Shown here piece after piece: positions 51,780 to 61,427 of a stretch of DNA of 64,000 bases; positions within the stretch are counted from its first letter, which is position 1, and every line of letters begins with the position of its first letter. The notes under the pieces were generated by a model, which was not told the DNA's origin, did not search any database, and saw nothing but the letters and a program-made list of their open reading frames with translations. This DNA comes from Aquabacter spiritensis. Lineage in GTDB: Bacteria; Pseudomonadota; Alphaproteobacteria; Rhizobiales; Xanthobacteraceae. The DNA lies in contig NZ_SMAI01000004.1 of assembly GCF_004346185.1 (NCBI RefSeq), forward strand, positions 186,001-250,000, read 5' to 3'. The position numbers were made by a program, and so were the translations under genes.

Positions 51780-52526
51780 ATGGCCGGACATTCACAGTTC
51801 AAGAACATCATGCACCGCAAGGGGCGGCAGGACGCGATGCGCTCCAAGCTGTTCTCCAAGCTGGCGCGCGAAATCACCGTCTCGGCCAAAATGGGCCTGC
51901 CCGACCCCTCGATGAACGCCCGTCTGCGCGCCGCGATTCTCGCCGCCCGGGCCGAGAACATGCCGAAGGACAATATCGAGCGCGCCATCAAGAAGGCCGG
52001 CGGCGTCGACGGCGAGAATTACGAAGAGATCCGCTATGAGGGCTACGGCCCCGGCGGGGTGGCGGTTATCGTCGAGGCGCTGACCGACAACCGCAACCGC
52101 ACCGCCGGCGAAGTGCGCTCCTACTTCACCAAGGCCGGCGGCAATCTCGCCGAGACCGGCGCGGTCTCCTTCATGTTCGACCGCGTCGGGGTGGTCGAGT
52201 ACGACGCCGCGAAGGCCGATTCCGACACCATGATGGAAGCCGCGATCGAGGCCGGGGCCGAGGACGTCTCGTCCTCGGAGGACGGCCATGAAGTGGTCTG
52301 CGCCGCCGATAGCCTCGCCGAGGTCCAGCGTCTGCTCGAGGCGCGGTTCGGCGAGCCGCGCAAGGCCGCTCTGGTCTGGCGGCCGCAGAACACGATCGCG
52401 GTGGACGACGAGACCGGCGAGAAACTGATCCGGCTGATCGAGACGCTCGAGGACAATGACGACGTCCAGAACGTCACCGCGAATTTCGAATTGTCCGAGG
52501 CCATGGTCGCGAAGATGAGCGCCTGA
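51780..52526 (+). CDS. yebC: YebC/TACO1 family protein
   Basis: The 248-residue protein begins [21 protein letters not shown] and contains the conserved [29 protein letters not shown] segment. The full three-domain YebC length is present. The family includes transcriptional regulators (PmpR) and ribosome-associated factors that relieve proline stalling. The genes around it (ymdB upstream, fae downstream) run in the same direction with gaps of about 160 and 25 bases. Confidence 0.93.
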   Translation: MAGHSQFKNIMHRKGRQDAMRSKLFSKLAREITVSAKMGLPDPSMNARLRAAILAARAENMPKDNIERAIKKAGGVDGENYEEIRYEGYGPGGVAVIVEALTDNRNRTAGEVRSYFTKAGGNLAETGAVSFMFDRVGVVEYDAAKADSDTMMEAAIEAGAEDVSSSEDGHEVVCAADSLAEVQRLLEARFGEPRKAALVWRPQNTIAVDDETGEKLIRLIETLEDNDDVQNVTANFELSEAMVAKMSA

Positions 52527-52551
52527 CGCCAGCCGGGCGGGGGAAGTTGAC

Positions 52552-53061
52552 ATGGCGAAGATCGACAGGCTGCTGGTCGGCGAGGCGCTGGTCGGCGACG
52601 GCAACGAGGTCGCCCATATCGACCTGATCATGGGGCCGCGCGGCTCGTCGGCCGAGACCGCCTTCGTCCATGCCTTGACCAACAACAAGGACGGCTTCAC
52701 CACGCTGCTCGCGGTGGTCGAGCCGAACCTCCTCGCCAAGCCCAACACCGTCCTCTTCAACAAAGTGACGATCAAGGACGCGCGCCAGGCGGTGCAGATG
52801 TTCGGCCCGGCGCAATATGCCGTCTCGAAGGCGGTGGTGGACAGCGTCGAGGACGGCACCATCCCGGTCGAGGAAGCCGACGACATCTTCATCTGCGTCG
52901 GCGTCTTCATCCATTGGGACGCCGCCGACGACGCGCGGATCCAGGAATTCAACTATGTCGCCACCCGCCAGGCGATCGCCCGCGCGGTGGCCGGCGAACC
53001 GAAGGCGGCGGACGTGCTGGAGCGCGCCAAGACCGCGCACCATCCTCTCGCCGCGTCCTGA
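52552..53061 (+). CDS. fae: Formaldehyde-activating enzyme
   Basis: The 169-residue protein shows the Fae pattern throughout: [18 protein letters not shown] with the active-site His at residue 22, [46 protein letters not shown] and [15 protein letters not shown]. Fae condenses formaldehyde with tetrahydromethanopterin. Its length matches the single-domain enzyme of methylotrophs. The start has GGGGAAG upstream. It stands without mtd, mch or fhc genes, between yebC and polA, so it may belong to a methylotroph with dispersed genes or serve formaldehyde detoxification. Confidence 0.93.
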   Translation: MAKIDRLLVGEALVGDGNEVAHIDLIMGPRGSSAETAFVHALTNNKDGFTTLLAVVEPNLLAKPNTVLFNKVTIKDARQAVQMFGPAQYAVSKAVVDSVEDGTIPVEEADDIFICVGVFIHWDAADDARIQEFNYVATRQAIARAVAGEPKAADVLERAKTAHHPLAAS

Positions 53062-53191
53062 CCCGCTGCGATTCCACGGCCGAGGCCGGCCGCGGGTTGT
53101 CGCGGCGCGAGCGCTCGGGCATCGTGCGCCGCGCGATCCCGACGCGCCGTTTCCCCGTGCGGATTGCGATCCGGCTTGAATGGAAGTCCCG

Positions 53192-56176
53192 ATGTCCGCA
53201 GCCCCCCGTCCCCTGAAGCCCGGCGACCACGTCTTCCTGGTGGATGGCTCTTCCTTCGTCTTCCGCGCCTATTTCCAGTCCATCAATCAGGACCGGAAAT
53301 ACAATTTCCGCTCGGACCGGCTGCCGACCGGGGCGGTGCGCCTGTTCTGCACCAAGCTGTTCCAGTTCATCCGCGACGGGGCGGTCGGCATCAAGCCGAC
53401 GCATCTCGCGATCATCTTCGACAAATCCGAGGAGTCGTTCCGCAAGGAACTCTATCCCGCCTACAAGGCGAACCGCTCGGACCCGCCCGAGGAACTGATC
53501 CCGCAATTTCCCCTGATGCGCGAGGCGGTGAAGGCGTTCGGCCTGATCCCGGTCGAGATGGCGCGCTACGAGGCGGACGATCTCATCGCCACCTATGCCC
53601 GGCAGGCGGCGGAGGCGGGCGCGGACGTGCTGGTGGTCTCGGCCGACAAGGACCTGATGCAGATCGTCGGCGAGCGCGTCGCCATGTACGACCCGGCCTC
53701 CGGCGAGGCCGGCGGGCGCGGCGCGCGGCCCGAGCGCCGCATCGGCCTGCCGGAGGTGCTGGAATATTTCGGTGTGCCGCCGGAGAAGGTCACCGACGTC
53801 CAGGCCTTGGCCGGCGATTCGACCGACAATGTGCCCGGCGTGCCCGGCATCGGCATCAAGACCGCCGCGACGCTGATCCAGGAATACGGCTCGCTGGAGG
53901 CCCTGCTCGCCCGTGCCGGGGAGATCAAGCAGCCGAAGCGGCGGGACTCTTTGTTGGCCCCGGAGAACCAGGAAAAGGCCCGCATCTCCAAGACATTGGT
54001 CACCCTCGTCACCGACGTCGCGGTCGAGGTGCCGCTGGAAAACCTGGTGCTGGAGGATCCCGACGGCAAGCGCCTCGTCGCCTTCCTGAAGGCGATGGAA
54101 TTCACCACCATCACCCGCCGCGCCGCCGAGGCGTTCGGCGTCGATGCGGCGGCGATCGATCCCGACCCGACCCTCGCGCCCGGCGCGCCGGTGGGCTTCC
54201 AGCCGCCGCTCGCCGAGCCGGATTCGGCGGTGGCGCCGGCCGCCGCCGCGGTGCCGTCCGGCCGACCCGACGTGTCGGAGCCCTCCGATCTCGCCGCCGC
54301 CCGGGCCTTGGACGCGCGTGCCGCCAAGGTGGACCGCGCGCTCTACCGCACCGTGACCGATCTCGACGAGCTTAAAGCCTGGTGCGCCCAGGCGGTGGAC
54401 CAGGGTTTCGTCGCCTTCGATACCGAGACCACCGGCATCGACCCCCAGCAGGCCGACCTCGTCGGCATCTCGCTGGCGCTGGCGCCGAACCGGGCCTGCT
54501 ACATCCCGCTCGCGCATGTCGGCGCGGGCGACGGTCTGTTCAGCGAGGGGCGGCTGCCCGGCCAGATCCCGTTCGAGGCCGCGCTCGACGCGCTGCGGCC
54601 GATGTTCGAGGACAAGGGCACGCTGAAGATCGGCCACAACGTCAAATACGACGCCACCATCCTCGCCCGCTACGACATCGAGGTCGGGCCGTTCGACTGC
54701 ACCATGTGCCTGTCCTACGCACTCGATGCGGGGCGCAACAATCACGCCATGGACGACCTCTCGGTGCGCCATCTCGGCCACCAGCCGATCGCCTTCACCG
54801 AGGTCGCCGGCAAGGGCAAGGGGCAGGTGACGTTCGACAAGGTGGCGCTCGAACCCGCCACCTTTTATGCCGCCGAGGATGCCGACGTGACACTGCGTCT
54901 GTGGCGCGTGCTGAAGCCGCGTCTGCCGGCGGACGGCATGACCACCGTTTATGAAACCCTGGAGCGACCGCTCATCCCGGTCCTGGCGCGGATGGAATCG
55001 CGCGGCGTCTCGATCGATCGCGCCATGCTCTCGCGCCTGTCGAGCGAGTTCGCCCAGGGCGCGGCGCGGATCGAGGACGAGATCGCCGAACTCGCCGGGG
55101 AGCGGCTGAATGTCGGCTCGCCCAAACAGATGGGCGACATCCTGTTCGGCAAGATGGGCCTGCCCGGCGCCACCAAGACCCCGACCGGCGCCTGGTCCAC
55201 CAAGGCGAACGTGCTCGAAGAACTCGCCGAGGCGGGCCACAAGCTGCCGCAGAAGATCCTGGAATGGCGCCAGCTCTCCAAGCTGCGCTCGACCTATACC
55301 GACGCGCTGCCGTCTTATGTGAACCCGCGCACCGGCCGGGTGCACACCTGCTACGCCCTCGCTGCAACGACGACCGGGCGCCTGTCCTCCTCCGAGCCCA
55401 ATCTCCAAAACATCCCGATCCGCACCGAAGAGGGCCGGCGCATCCGCCGCGCCTTCGTGGCGGCGCCGGGGCATCTCCTGGTGTCGGCGGATTATTCGCA
55501 GATCGAACTGCGGCTGCTCGCCGAAATCGCCGAGATCCCGAGCCTGCGGCAGGCGTTCCAGGACGGGCTCGACATCCACGCCATGACCGCGTCCGAAATG
55601 TTCGGCGTCCCGGTCGAGGGCATGCCGAGCGAGGTGCGCCGCCGCGCCAAGGCGATCAATTTCGGCATCATCTACGGCATTTCGGCGTTCGGCCTCGCCA
55701 ATCAGCTCGGCATTCCGCGCGACGAGGCCGGGCTCTATATCCGGCGCTATTTCGAGCGCTTCCCGGGGATCCGGGCCTATATGGACGAGACCAAGGCGTT
55801 CTGCCGCGAGCACGGCTACGTCACGACCCTGTTCGGGCGGCGCTGCCATTATCCCGACATCGCCGCCTCCAATCCCTCGGTGCGGGCCTTCAACGAGCGG
55901 GCGGCGATCAATGCCCGGCTGCAGGGCACCGCCGCCGACATCATCCGCCGCGCCATGATCCGCATGGACGGCGCGCTGGCGCAGGCCAAGCTCTCGGCCC
56001 GCATGCTGCTCCAGGTGCACGACGAACTGGTGTTCGAGGTGCCGGAGGCGGAGGTCGAGGCGACCCTGCCGCTGGTGCGCGAGGTGATGGAACAGGCCTG
56101 CCTGCCGGCGGTCGCCCTCGCCGTCCCGCTGAAGGTCGACGCCCGGGCGGCGGCGAACTGGGACGAGGCGCACTGA
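53192..56176 (+). CDS. polA: DNA polymerase I
   Basis: The 994-residue protein has all three domains. The 5'-3' exonuclease covers residues about 10-300 (FLVDGSSFVFRAYF, YEADDLIATYA). The 3'-5' exonuclease is at about 395-590 (FVAFDTETTG near 406, IGHNVKYDATIL). The polymerase runs from 600 to the end (SADYSQIELRLLAE near 767, RRRAKAINFGIIYG near 820, QVHDELVFEVP near 940). All catalytic acids are present. It handles gap filling and Okazaki fragments. I chose the ATG at 53192, with GGAAG five bases upstream; an ATG at 53180 is the alternative. Confidence 0.96.
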   Translation: MSAAPRPLKPGDHVFLVDGSSFVFRAYFQSINQDRKYNFRSDRLPTGAVRLFCTKLFQFIRDGAVGIKPTHLAIIFDKSEESFRKELYPAYKANRSDPPEELIPQFPLMREAVKAFGLIPVEMARYEADDLIATYARQAAEAGADVLVVSADKDLMQIVGERVAMYDPASGEAGGRGARPERRIGLPEVLEYFGVPPEKVTDVQALAGDSTDNVPGVPGIGIKTAATLIQEYGSLEALLARAGEIKQPKRRDSLLAPENQEKARISKTLVTLVTDVAVEVPLENLVLEDPDGKRLVAFLKAMEFTTITRRAAEAFGVDAAAIDPDPTLAPGAPVGFQPPLAEPDSAVAPAAAAVPSGRPDVSEPSDLAAARALDARAAKVDRALYRTVTDLDELKAWCAQAVDQGFVAFDTETTGIDPQQADLVGISLALAPNRACYIPLAHVGAGDGLFSEGRLPGQIPFEAALDALRPMFEDKGTLKIGHNVKYDATILARYDIEVGPFDCTMCLSYALDAGRNNHAMDDLSVRHLGHQPIAFTEVAGKGKGQVTFDKVALEPATFYAAEDADVTLRLWRVLKPRLPADGMTTVYETLERPLIPVLARMESRGVSIDRAMLSRLSSEFAQGAARIEDEIAELAGERLNVGSPKQMGDILFGKMGLPGATKTPTGAWSTKANVLEELAEAGHKLPQKILEWRQLSKLRSTYTDALPSYVNPRTGRVHTCYALAATTTGRLSSSEPNLQNIPIRTEEGRRIRRAFVAAPGHLLVSADYSQIELRLLAEIAEIPSLRQAFQDGLDIHAMTASEMFGVPVEGMPSEVRRRAKAINFGIIYGISAFGLANQLGIPRDEAGLYIRRYFERFPGIRAYMDETKAFCREHGYVTTLFGRRCHYPDIAASNPSVRAFNERAAINARLQGTAADIIRRAMIRMDGALAQAKLSARMLLQVHDELVFEVPEAEVEATLPLVREVMEQACLPAVALAVPLKVDARAAANWDEAH

Positions 56177-56285
56177 GGCCAGTGTGCGCGTCCCGTCCGC
56201 TTGCCGTGGGGATCGCGCCGGCTCACATTGGGGCAGATCGCTGCGGTGCACGCACGGCGGCATGACTTTTCTGGACGGACTGCCC

Positions 56286-57779
56286 ATGGCCCCTTCGGCC
56301 GACGAGACGAACATTCCCCGTGGCCCGCGCGAACGGCGCACCGGGCGCATGGAACCGCTGGCGCGCCTGCCGGTCTTCTTCGCGCTGACCGGCAAGACCG
56401 TCGTGGTCGCGGGCGGTGGCGAGCCGGCGGTGTGGAAGGCGGAACTGCTCTCCGCCGCCGGGGCGCAGGTCGCGGTCTTCGCCGACGACCCCTGCGCCGA
56501 GATGACCGCGCTCGCCGACCAGCCGCCCGGCGGGCCGGTGACGATCCTCCCGCGCGGCTGGACGCAGGCGGATCTCGCGGGCGCGGCTCTGGCCATCGCC
56601 GATGCGGCGGACGATGCCGAGGGCGCGCGCTTCGCCGCCGCCGCCCGCGCCGCGGGCGTGCCGGTCAATGTCGTGGACCGGCCGGCCTTCTGCGATTTCG
56701 CCTTCGGCGCCATCGTCAACCGCTCGCCGCTGGTGGTCGGGATCTCGACCGACGGGGCGGCGCCGGTGTTCGGCCAGGCGATCCGCGCCAAGATCGAGGC
56801 GCTGCTGCCGGTCGGGTTCAAGCGATGGGCGCAGGCGGCGCAGGACTGGCGCGCCGCCGTCTCCGCCATGGGCCTCTCCTTCCATGCCCGCCGCGCCTTC
56901 TGGGAGGGCTTTGCCGCGCGCGCGCTGGGCGCGCCGGAGCGGCCGCCCACGGAGGCCGACCGCGGCGCGCTGATGGCCGCCGCCGCGACCGCGCGTGCCG
57001 CGCCGGATACCGGCTCGGTGGTGCTGGTGGGGGCGGGGCCGGGCGATCCCGAGCTTCTCACCCTGAAGGCGGTGCGGGCGCTGCAATCGGCCGAAGTGGT
57101 GCTCTATGATGATCTGGTCTCGGCCGAGGTGCTGGATTTCGCCCGGCGCGAGGCGAAGAAGATGCTGGTCGGCAAGACCGGCTACCGCCCGTCCTGCAAG
57201 CAGGACGACATCAATGCCTTGATGGTGCAGCTCGCCAAAGAGGGCCGGCGCGTGGTGCGCCTGAAGGGCGGCGATCCGATGATCTTCGGACGCGCCGGGG
57301 AGGAGATTTCCGCCTGCCGTGCCGCCGGCATCCCGGTCGAGGTGGTCCCCGGCATCTCCGCGCCGCAGGGGGCGGCGGCGCGCCTCGCGACTTCGCTCAC
57401 CCACCGCGACCATGCGCGCCGGCTGCAATTCGTCACCGCCCATGCCCGCGACGGCAAGCTGCCGCGCGACCTCGACTTCCAGGCGCTCGCCGACCCGGCC
57501 GCGACCACCGTGGTCTACATGCCGCGCCGGACCCTGGGGGAACTGGTCATGCGCCTCGTCGCGGCCGGCATCGATCCGCACACGCCGGCTCTCGCGGTAT
57601 TCTCGGCGACCCGGCCGGAGGAAAGGGTGGTCGCGGCGCCGCTCTTATCCTTGACCGAAGAGGTGGCGCGGGCAGTGGAGGCAGGCGCCGCGGGCCCGTG
57701 CCTCGTGCTGTACGGCCATGCCTTGTCGGAGGGGACAGCGACGCTTTCCGCAGCGACGGGCGTGCGTGCGGCGCATTGA
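56286..57779 (+). CDS. cysG: Siroheme synthase (uroporphyrinogen-III methyltransferase / oxidase / ferrochelatase)
   Basis: The 497-residue fusion has an N-terminal dehydrogenase/ferrochelatase half. Its motif TVVVAGGGEPAVWKAELL is near residue 38, and FCDFAFGAIVNRSPLVVGISTDGAAPV is near 140. The C-terminal SUMT half has VVLVGAGPGDPELLTLKAVRALQ near 245, LKGGDPMIFGRAGEE near 325 and HARDGKLPRDLDF near 380. It makes siroheme for sulfite or nitrite reductase. Upstream alternative ATGs exist (56262). No cys or nir genes adjoin it. It converges on the BA14K gene across a strong hairpin. Confidence 0.92.
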   Translation: MAPSADETNIPRGPRERRTGRMEPLARLPVFFALTGKTVVVAGGGEPAVWKAELLSAAGAQVAVFADDPCAEMTALADQPPGGPVTILPRGWTQADLAGAALAIADAADDAEGARFAAAARAAGVPVNVVDRPAFCDFAFGAIVNRSPLVVGISTDGAAPVFGQAIRAKIEALLPVGFKRWAQAAQDWRAAVSAMGLSFHARRAFWEGFAARALGAPERPPTEADRGALMAAAATARAAPDTGSVVLVGAGPGDPELLTLKAVRALQSAEVVLYDDLVSAEVLDFARREAKKMLVGKTGYRPSCKQDDINALMVQLAKEGRRVVRLKGGDPMIFGRAGEEISACRAAGIPVEVVPGISAPQGAAARLATSLTHRDHARRLQFVTAHARDGKLPRDLDFQALADPAATTVVYMPRRTLGELVMRLVAAGIDPHTPALAVFSATRPEERVVAAPLLSLTEEVARAVEAGAAGPCLVLYGHALSEGTATLSAATGVRAAH

Positions 57780-57816
57780 CGCCGCGCTGCTGGAACCCGG
57801 TCCCTGATGATAGATC

Positions 57817-57850
57817 CCCGAGCCGGTCGGGTTGTTCGGACCGGCTCGGG
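57817..57850. terminator. Hairpin between cysG and BA14K gene
   Basis: A perfect 12-bp inverted repeat (arms 57817-57828 and 57839-57850, loop of 10) lies 38 bases after the cysG stop and 20 bases from the converging BA14K stop. Like the hairpin at 2429-2455 it separates convergent genes and lacks a T-run. Confidence 0.6.
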
Positions 57851-57869
57851 ACCCAGCGACTTCCGCCGC

Positions 57870-58325
57870 CTACTGGCAAGGATGCCGGCGTCCGTCATAG
57901 CCGAGATAGGTCCCGGTGCGCGGATCGAAGGATTTGTACTTGTTGGAGCAATAGGCGATCCATTGCGCCTGATTCGGCCCGCCGCCGGGGCCGGGGGCGT
58001 AATAGACGGTCGGCGGCTGGTTGGCCTGGGCCGCGCTCGCTGCCGCCGCGCCGAGCATGAGGCCGCCGATCACACCGGCGGCCACCGCCGCGCCGTTGTT
58101 ATTGTTGTTGCAGCCGCCCCAGCCGCAATTGCGGTAATAGGGATTGGGCCCGGGTCCATACCCGCGCCGGGGTCCCCAGCCGGGTCCGCCGCCCCGCCAT
58201 TGGACGTTCGTGGTCGCCGCTTCGGCGGTGAGCGGAGCGGGGCGCAGGCTCTGGGCCTGGGCGCCGGACGCGATGGTCACGCCGGCCAGGGCGCAGGCGG
58301 CGAGAAGGCTGAGGGAAGTGCGCAT
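57870..58325 (-). CDS. BA14K-family small secreted protein
   Basis: The 151-residue precursor has a signal peptide (cleavage near AQAQS). A Gly/Pro/Asn-rich middle follows, with a run of five Asn, then a hydrophobic glycine-zipper-like stretch (GAAVAAGVIGGLMLGAAA). The C-terminal BA14K motif is YCSNKYKSFDPRTGTYLGYDGRRHPC. BA14K proteins are immunoreactive envelope proteins in Brucella; lectin-like activity has been suggested. AAGGAG lies seven bases before the ATG. A paralogue is encoded 198 bases upstream on the same strand. Confidence 0.88.
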   Translation of the reverse strand: MRTSLSLLAACALAGVTIASGAQAQSLRPAPLTAEAATTNVQWRGGGPGWGPRRGYGPGPNPYYRNCGWGGCNNNNNGAAVAAGVIGGLMLGAAAASAAQANQPPTVYYAPGPGGGPNQAQWIAYCSNKYKSFDPRTGTYLGYDGRRHPCQ

Positions 58326-58523
58326 GTCGTTGCTCCTTTTCTTCCTTAACGCGCGCAAGGCGGAAAAGGATCACACGGCCGGTCATCATGACCGATTTGT
58401 CATCTTGAGCGGAGGTACAAAACCGGATCAGCGGCGCCGATCCGGTCGAAATTCACGTTTAAAAATCAACGGTCTGGTCATTTCTTCGCGAGCCGCGCGC
58501 GCCCTGGTGCCGCCCGCCTTGCC

Positions 58524-59087
58524 TTACGGGCAGCGGTGCCGCCGCCCGTCATAGCCGAGATAGGTTCCGGTGGCGGGGTTGTAGGAGCGGAAGCGCGCCT
58601 GACAATAGGCCACCGCGTCGGGCGCCACCATCATGGGCGGCGGCGGCGCGGCGATGGCCGAGCCGACGATCAGGCCGGTGGCGAAGCCCGCGCCGGGACC
58701 CCAGCCCCAGCCGGGTCCCCAGCCTCCGCCCCATCCGCCACCCCAGCCGGGGCCTACGACGACCGGCGCGCCCCATCCAGGCCCGCCCCAACCCGGTCCG
58801 CGCCAGCCGGGTCCGCGCCATCCCGGCCCCGGTCCGCCGCGCCATCCCGGCCCGGCCCATCCCGGTCCGCGGGGTCCGCGCCATCCCGCACCGCGCCATC
58901 CCGGTCCCGGGCCGCCGCGCCAGCCGGGCCCGCCGCGCCCGCGCCATTGCACCGGCTCGGCCGCATCGGCGACGCTGGCCGCCAGACCGGGCGCCGGGCG
59001 GACGGGCATGGCCTGTGCGGCGGTCGAGGCCGCGAGCATCCCGCCACATACGAGCGCCGCTGCCAGAAAGGAAAATTGCCGACCCAT
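58524..59087 (-). CDS. BA14K-family protein with Gly-Pro-Trp repeats
   Basis: The 187-residue precursor has a signal peptide and then some ten imperfect GPGWRG/GPGW repeats (about residues 45-140), then a short hydrophobic stretch (FATGLIVGSAIAAP). The same C-terminal BA14K motif as its neighbour follows (YCQARFRSYNPATGTYLGYDGRRHRC). GGAGA lies six bases before the ATG. The repeat region is encoded by degenerate short DNA repeats and differs between the two paralogues, while the C-terminal motif is shared. Confidence 0.87.
   Translation of the reverse strand: MGRQFSFLAAALVCGGMLAASTAAQAMPVRPAPGLAASVADAAEPVQWRGRGGPGWRGGPGPGWRGAGWRGPRGPGWAGPGWRGGPGPGWRGPGWRGPGWGGPGWGAPVVVGPGWGGGWGGGWGPGWGWGPGAGFATGLIVGSAIAAPPPPMMVAPDAVAYCQARFRSYNPATGTYLGYDGRRHRCP
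58770..58940 (-). repeat. Degenerate short tandem repeats in the BA14K gene
   Basis: Within the second BA14K gene, units such as CGCGCCATCCCGG recur in imperfect form (plus-strand view) from about 58770 to 58940. They encode the GPGWRG repeats of the protein. Unit length is variable, in multiples of three. Confidence 0.7.
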
Positions 59088-59188
59088 CGGACGTCTCCTC
59101 GCCACGCTTTTTTGCTTATGACGGCGTGGCCGCCGTCATCCCCAAGCCCGGGGGGCATCACAAGCGAGTGACGGGGCGGCATCAAGGC

Positions 59189-59205
59189 GCTGACGCGGCG
59201 TCAGC
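59189..59205. promoter_or_regulatory. Short palindrome upstream of rpmI
   Basis: GCTGACG and CGTCAGC form a perfect 7-bp hairpin with a CGG loop at 59189-59205. TTGACG, a possible -35, follows at 59211. The element lies about 170 bases upstream of rpmI and may be an operator or leader structure. Confidence 0.3.
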
Positions 59206-59372
59206 AAGGCTTGACGCGGTGTCTCTTGCGTTCGGCGTCATCCTCCTGTAACGAGTTCCGCCTCCGAACCGGCCGGCTCATAGGGCTGCCGCGCTGGTTC
59301 CTATCGCTCACAGCAACAAAGGCTGAGCATCCCGCGCCTTGCGCGCGTCGGATCGCGGCCGTGGAGAGCCAA

Positions 59373-59573
59373 ATGCCCAAGATGAAGACCAAGTCGGGAG
59401 CGAAGAAACGCTTCCGTCTCACGGGTACGGGAAAAGTCATCGCCGCCCAGGCCGGTAAGCGCCACGGCATGATCAAGCGGACCAACGCCCAGATCCGCAA
59501 CCAGCGCGGCACCACCATCCTCTGCGAGAGCGATGCGCGGATCATCCGCAAATCGTTCCTGCCGAACGGCTGA
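59373..59573 (+). CDS. rpmI: Ribosomal protein bL35
   Basis: The 66-residue protein begins [21 protein letters not shown], the standard L35 N-terminus, and is highly basic. It is part of the large ribosomal subunit. The ATG at 59373 has GGAGAG about six bases upstream. rplT follows by 22 bases. infC, often next to rpmI, is not here; BA14K genes lie upstream on the other strand. Confidence 0.96.
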   Translation: MPKMKTKSGAKKRFRLTGTGKVIAAQAGKRHGMIKRTNAQIRNQRGTTILCESDARIIRKSFLPNG

Positions 59574-59595
59574 CGGCCAGCGAAGGAGATTTTCC

Positions 59596-59961
59596 ATGTC
59601 CCGCGTCAAACGTGGCGTCACCTCGCACGCCAAGCACAAGAAGGTCTACAAGGCCGCCAAGGGCTTTTACGGCCGCCGGAAGAATACCATCCGCGCCGCG
59701 AAGTCCGCCGTCGAGCGGTCGATGCAGTATGCCTACCGCGACCGCAAGGTGAAGAAGCGCAATTTCCGTGCGCTCTGGATCCAGCGGATCAATGCGGGCG
59801 TGCGCGAGCTCGACACCGGCCTGACCTATTCGCGCTTCATCGACGGTCTCAGCAAGGCCGGAATCGAGGTCGACCGCAAGGTGCTCTCGGATATCGCCAT
59901 CCACGAGCCCGACGCGTTCAAGGCCCTGGTGGAGAAGGCGCAGGCGGCCCTCGCCGCCTGA
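59596..59961 (+). CDS. rplT: Ribosomal protein bL20
   Basis: The 121-residue protein begins [16 protein letters not shown] and has the helical, basic L20 body ([15 protein letters not shown] and [24 protein letters not shown]). It is an early-assembly 50S protein and in some bacteria represses its own operon. AAGGAG lies nine bases before the ATG. A terminator follows before pheS. Confidence 0.96.
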   Translation: MSRVKRGVTSHAKHKKVYKAAKGFYGRRKNTIRAAKSAVERSMQYAYRDRKVKKRNFRALWIQRINAGVRELDTGLTYSRFIDGLSKAGIEVDRKVLSDIAIHEPDAFKALVEKAQAALAA

Positions 59962-59993
59962 GCGTCCCGCTCGCGTCCGTCCGAGACCTGACG

Positions 59994-60024
59994 AGCCCCG
60001 GCGGTCCTTCCGTTCGGGGCTTTT
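59994..60024 (+). terminator. Intrinsic terminator/attenuator between rplT and pheS
   Basis: AGCCCCG (59994-60000) pairs with CGGGGCT (60015-60021), 7 bp with a 14-base loop, followed by TTT. It lies 32 bases after rplT and 115 bases before pheS. It can end the ribosomal transcript or attenuate read-through into the synthetase genes. Confidence 0.6.
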
Positions 60025-60139
60025 CGGCGTTTTGGGTTTTCGACCTCGGGGCTTTTCCGCCCGGCCACGGGGCGGCTATAAGCGCCGCGACGGCCCCTTC
60101 CGACGGTGCTTCCAGCACGGCACCCAAAGGACCCTTTCC

Positions 60140-61249
60140 ATGTCCGATCTCGTTCTGACCGATCATCCCGGGCTCGACGCGCTGGAGCGCGGCATCGCCG
60201 CCGGCATCCTCGCCGCCGACGACGAGGCGGCGCTGGAACAGGTGCGCATCGCCGCCCTCGGCAAGAAGGGCACGGTGTCCGATCTCCTGAAGTCGCTCGG
60301 CGCCATGACCCCGGACGAGCGCAAGACCATGGGCCCGGCCATCAATGGCCTGCGCGACCGGGTCCAGGGCCTGATCGCCGCCCGCAAGGACACGCTGAAG
60401 GCGGCCGCGCTGGCGGCCCGGCTCGCCGGCGAGCGGGTCGACGTGACGCTGCCCGTGCGCCCCGCGCCGGCCGAGATCGGGCGGGTTCATCCGATCGCCC
60501 AGGTGACCGAGGAACTGACCGCGATCTTCGCCGATATGGGCTTCTCGGTCGCGGAAGGCCCGGACATCGAGACCGATTTCCACAATTTCACCGCGCTGAA
60601 CTTTCCCGAGGGCCATCCCGCCCGCGAGATGCACGACACTTTCTTCCTGCCGCCCGGCGAGGACGGGCAGCGCAAAGTGCTGCGCACCCACACCTCGCCG
60701 GTCCAGGTGCGCACCATGCTCGCCAAGGCGCCGCCGATCCGCGTCATCTGCCCCGGCCGCACCTATCGCTGCGACAGCGACCAGACCCACACGCCGATGT
60801 TCCATCAGGTGGAGGGGCTGGTGATCGACAAGACCTCCCATATGGGCCACCTGAAATGGATCCTAGAGGAGTTCTGCAAGGCGTTCTTCGAGGTGGACCG
60901 CGTGACCATGCGCTTCCGCCCGTCCTTCTTCCCCTTCACTGAACCGTCCATGGAAGTGGACATCCAGTGCGATCGCTCGCGCCCGGGCGAGATCCGGTTC
61001 GGGGAGGGCGAGGACTGGCTGGAGATTCTGGGCTGCGGCATGGTGCATCCCAACGTGCTGCGCAATTGCGGCATCGATCCCGACATCTATCAGGGCTTCG
61101 CCTGGGGCATGGGAATCGACCGCATCGCCATGCTGAAATACGGCATGAACGACCTGCGCGCCTTCTTCGAGGCGGACGTCCGCTGGCTGTCGCATTACGG
61201 CTTCCGCCCGCTGGATTTTCCGACTTTGGCGGGTGGGTTGAGCGCGTGA
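60140..61249 (+). CDS. pheS: Phenylalanyl-tRNA synthetase alpha subunit
   Basis: The 369-residue subunit has the N-terminal tRNA-binding coiled coil (residues 1-90) and the class II catalytic core. Motif 2-like [10 protein letters not shown] and [23 protein letters not shown] are near residues 190-230, and motif 3 [17 protein letters not shown] is near 330. It is followed, after an inserted DUF559 gene, by pheT. Phenylalanine supply may be sensed through the upstream hairpin. Confidence 0.95.
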   Translation: MSDLVLTDHPGLDALERGIAAGILAADDEAALEQVRIAALGKKGTVSDLLKSLGAMTPDERKTMGPAINGLRDRVQGLIAARKDTLKAAALAARLAGERVDVTLPVRPAPAEIGRVHPIAQVTEELTAIFADMGFSVAEGPDIETDFHNFTALNFPEGHPAREMHDTFFLPPGEDGQRKVLRTHTSPVQVRTMLAKAPPIRVICPGRTYRCDSDQTHTPMFHQVEGLVIDKTSHMGHLKWILEEFCKAFFEVDRVTMRFRPSFFPFTEPSMEVDIQCDRSRPGEIRFGEGEDWLEILGCGMVHPNVLRNCGIDPDIYQGFAWGMGIDRIAMLKYGMNDLRAFFEADVRWLSHYGFRPLDFPTLAGGLSA

Positions 61250-61265
61250 CGGCGGCTCCCGGCCA

Positions 61266-61405
61266 CCCCCTCCCCAACCCTCCCCCGCTGCGCGGGAGAG
61301 GGGGCACGGTGTGCGGGGTGGAGGGGTGACGTAAACTGGAGGGACCTTTCCTGCTTGTGCGGTGGGAAAGCCCTCTCCCGCTTGCGGGGGAGGGTTGGGA
61401 GGGGG
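61266..61405. repeat. Imperfect inverted repeat after pheS
   Basis: A G/C-asymmetric segment (61266-61302, reading CCCCCTCCCCAACCCTCCCC at its start) recurs inverted at 61371-61405, with only a few differences. Each arm also contains a small internal palindrome. Together they resemble dispersed palindromic repeats of GC-rich Proteobacteria. They lie between pheS and the DUF559 gene. Confidence 0.8.
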
Positions 61406-61427
61406 AAGGGCTTGGCGGGAGGCTGTG

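Noticed and set aside
52949-57061. Very long minus-strand open frame (about 1370 codons) opposite polA and cysG
   Set aside because: It is a shadow of the opposite genes in GC-rich DNA: Arg/Gly/His-rich, no domains, and it overlaps conserved polA and cysG throughout.
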